Assembly (NCBI GenBank): GCA_020073615.1
Contig: JAIQEX010000002.1
Span: 1 to 64,000, forward strand
Length of the DNA: 64,000 nt
Direction: 5' to 3'
DNA from: Terriglobia bacterium
GTDB lineage: Bacteria > Acidobacteriota > Terriglobia > Bryobacterales > Bryobacteraceae
Positions within the stretch are counted from its first letter, which is position 1. Each line of letters starts with the position of its first letter. The notes below the pieces were generated by a model. That model saw only the letters and a list, made by a program, of their open reading frames with translations. It did no database searches and had not been told where the DNA came from. This document shows, piece by piece, positions 62,511 through 64,000 of the stretch. Both the position numbers and the translations under genes were made by a program.

Positions 62511-63911
62511 TCACCGTTGTATCGTGATCACCGTCGTGGCCGGCGAAGAAACACCGTTGATGGCGGCCACAATGGGCCAGTCGCCGTCTGGCGTGTCGTC
62601 CGGAATCCTGATGTTCACCTGGTACAGGCCCGCGAAAGGCGCGGCCAGCGCGGCTCCGAACACCTGTACCGGCGCGTTGTTGATGGTCACCGTCACCGGG
62701 CTCGCCGTCAGGTAGAGTTTGTCGCTCGGCACCTGGACACCCACCGGCGCCGCCGGGTTGGTGGCGCCGAATCCCGTGCCCCACAGGACAATCACGTCCC
62801 CCGGCTTGGCCGGAACCGTGGCCGCGCCGAACGTCCCGTTCTTGGCCGCGATGCTGAAGTCCTGGTTCCGTGTGGCCACGGGTTGGTTGCCGGGCCATAG
62901 GAAAAAGGCCGGGCCGTAGGGCTGCGATACCGCGGTCAGGGCCGCACTCGTGCCCACGGGCGTGGTCACCGTCACTTCCAGGGACCCGAATCCCACATCG
63001 GGCGCCAGCACGTTGATCTGGCCCGGGCTGATGGCGTTGACATACGCCGGCTTGCCACCCACCGTGACCTTCACGCCGTCGAGCGATGTGGGCAATTCGC
63101 CATGGGGACCGATGAAGTTCGTCCACGTGTCGAAGCCGGGCGCGAGATTGCTCCCCTTGATGGTCAACCAGGAATTGGGAACGATGCCCCCCTGGAAGCT
63201 GGCGCCGTTGAGCACCGCCCCCGCGTCGATGGCCGGCAGGCTGACGCTGCGCGACGCGGTCGTCAGTGTGTACTGGTTGGTGTAGATGTTGTCGCCGGTG
63301 TTCTGTGTGTCGCCGTTGGCGGCGTTGCCGGCCACGTAGATGACGATGTCGCCCGCGTCGCTCTCGGGCGGCGTCCAGTCGAACTCGTAGGTCAGTCCGC
63401 CCGGCTGGAAGCGCTGCGGAAAGGCCGTGCCCGCGGCGCTGTGCTCGATGTACTGGATGGGCTCGTTGGCGGGACAGGTCTGCGCCTTGCCCGCGCTGAA
63501 GGGCGCTTCCTGGAAGATTCCGATGTTGCCGGCATTGGCGCACAGCATGGTGGTGAACGGGTCGGTGGAGGCAAACGTGCCCGCCATCGTCTTCGCGTCG
63601 CTCGCCAGCCGCGCCGTAAGCTGGAACCCCCAGCGCTTCTGCGTGGCCGCCGGATCGCTAATCGTGACCGTGAGGTGCTGCTTCACCCCGGGCGTGTACG
63701 TCAGCCCGTCACGAAAGCCGACCGCGACGCCGCCCTTTCCCGCGTTGACGCCCGCGCCGGTGTGGCAGCCCGCGGCCGCACACGTGCCGTTCTCCCCGGG
63801 CACACCCGCGTAGCCTGCGTCCGGTCCAAACTCATAAGCCCAAACCGTCAGCGGAATGGCTCCCAGAACCACCGCCGCCTTCGCCAAGAACAGCTTCCTT
63901 TTCCTATCCAT
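62511..63911 (-). CDS. Secreted Reeler-like / Solibacter C-terminal domain protein
   Basis: The protein has 466 residues with a signal peptide (LFLAKAAVVLGAIPLTVWA). The N-terminal domain (residues ~25-215; GYAGVPGENGTCAAAGCHTGAGVN, quoted in part; then KRWGFQLTARL and AGDIVIYVAGNAANGD) is the Reeler-like module called choice-of-anchor V. In relatives that site is a CxxCH-like pair; here the spacing is C-x4-CH. The C-terminal ~240 residues are a Solibacter C-terminal domain (AVLNGASFQGGIVPNSWLTI, AYVNAISPGQINVLAPDVGFG, VIVLWGTGFGATNPAAPVG, each in part). The start has an AAGGAT site just before ATG 63911. Function unknown; it is a separate transcription unit convergent with the locus. Confidence 0.82.
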   Translation of the reverse strand: MDRKRKLFLAKAAVVLGAIPLTVWAYEFGPDAGYAGVPGENGTCAAAGCHTGAGVNAGKGGVAVGFRDGLTYTPGVKQHLTVTISDPAATQKRWGFQLTARLASDAKTMAGTFASTDPFTTMLCANAGNIGIFQEAPFSAGKAQTCPANEPIQYIEHSAAGTAFPQRFQPGGLTYEFDWTPPESDAGDIVIYVAGNAANGDTQNTGDNIYTNQYTLTTASRSVSLPAIDAGAVLNGASFQGGIVPNSWLTIKGSNLAPGFDTWTNFIGPHGELPTSLDGVKVTVGGKPAYVNAISPGQINVLAPDVGFGSLEVTVTTPVGTSAALTAVSQPYGPAFFLWPGNQPVATRNQDFSIAAKNGTFGAATVPAKPGDVIVLWGTGFGATNPAAPVGVQVPSDKLYLTASPVTVTINNAPVQVFGAALAAPFAGLYQVNIRIPDDTPDGDWPIVAAINGVSSPATTVITIQR

Positions 63912-64000
63912 ATGATCCTTGGATACGCCCGAAAAGCTGGCGGACTCGGGGCTGCGCATGAATTGCCATTCCCGTCAATATTTTTACGAACCTGCAACAA

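Noticed and set aside
9099-63911. PEP-CTERM or LPXTG sorting signals on the large secreted proteins
   Set aside because: All C-termini were read; they end in beta-sandwich sequence or short basic tails without the motif, hydrophobic helix and basic cluster.

Overview
The window looks like a chromosome segment of an Acidobacteriota bacterium of the Bryobacterales/Solibacter type. The basis is family knowledge. Three secreted proteins (9099-13391, 60053-61237 and the minus-strand gene 62511-63911) end in the ~230-residue extracellular domain described as the Solibacter C-terminal domain (TIGR03437 type). There is also an Oar-like TonB-dependent receptor with a carboxypeptidase-regulatory N-terminus, and GC-rich coding with GTG and TTG starts.

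Layout. 1-1152: insertion-sequence debris (end of an IS630-type transposase, a broken IS1-like transposase) around a secreted or anchored unknown protein whose start seems lost. 1197-8326: household and envelope genes (DinB-like protein, secreted amidohydrolase, unknown exported protein, Oar-like receptor, tadA, DUF4337-like membrane protein). 8327-16893: a long leader with a near-perfect sigma-54 promoter, then two large secreted proteins with related cohesin-like N-termini; the first carries eight 92-codon repeats in exact 276-bp register, the second a beta-helix.

17570-40020: an exopolysaccharide locus. It starts with a NusG/RfaH-type antiterminator, followed by a leader with tandem hairpins and a polyprenyl-phosphate sugar transferase. 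Next come three genes that look like the oxidoreductase, acetyltransferase and aminotransferase of a UDP-diacetamido-uronate-type pathway, then glycosyltransferases, a YdjC-type deacetylase, an epimerase, a second oxidoreductase, two GNAT/FemAB-like proteins, an asparagine-synthase-like protein without the N-terminal cysteine, a Wzy-like polymerase, a Wzx-like flippase, a minus-strand beta-helix protein and a NodB-like deacetylase.

40025-48435: directly continuing this locus, a two-protein NRPS-PKS line, C-A-T then KS-AT-T-TE. The adenylation pocket reads as serine, the AT as malonyl-specific, and the thioesterase has a cysteine nucleophile. A SagB/nitroreductase-like protein with a possible Tat signal follows. 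This polysaccharide-associated serine-malonyl line is the best candidate for an undescribed system.

48539-63911: a 3828-residue secreted mosaic (Kelch propeller, eleven ~106-residue repeats, a divergent deacetylase-like region, then cadherin/lectin-like modules), a small cohesin-like/Solibacter-C-terminal protein, a lectin-VanZ fusion, and a convergent secreted protein. My reading is that sugar precursors are made, assembled, flipped and polymerised by the middle genes; lipid or amino-acid decoration comes from the GNAT, asparagine-synthase-like and NRPS-PKS genes; and the repeat proteins form the protein part of the matrix.
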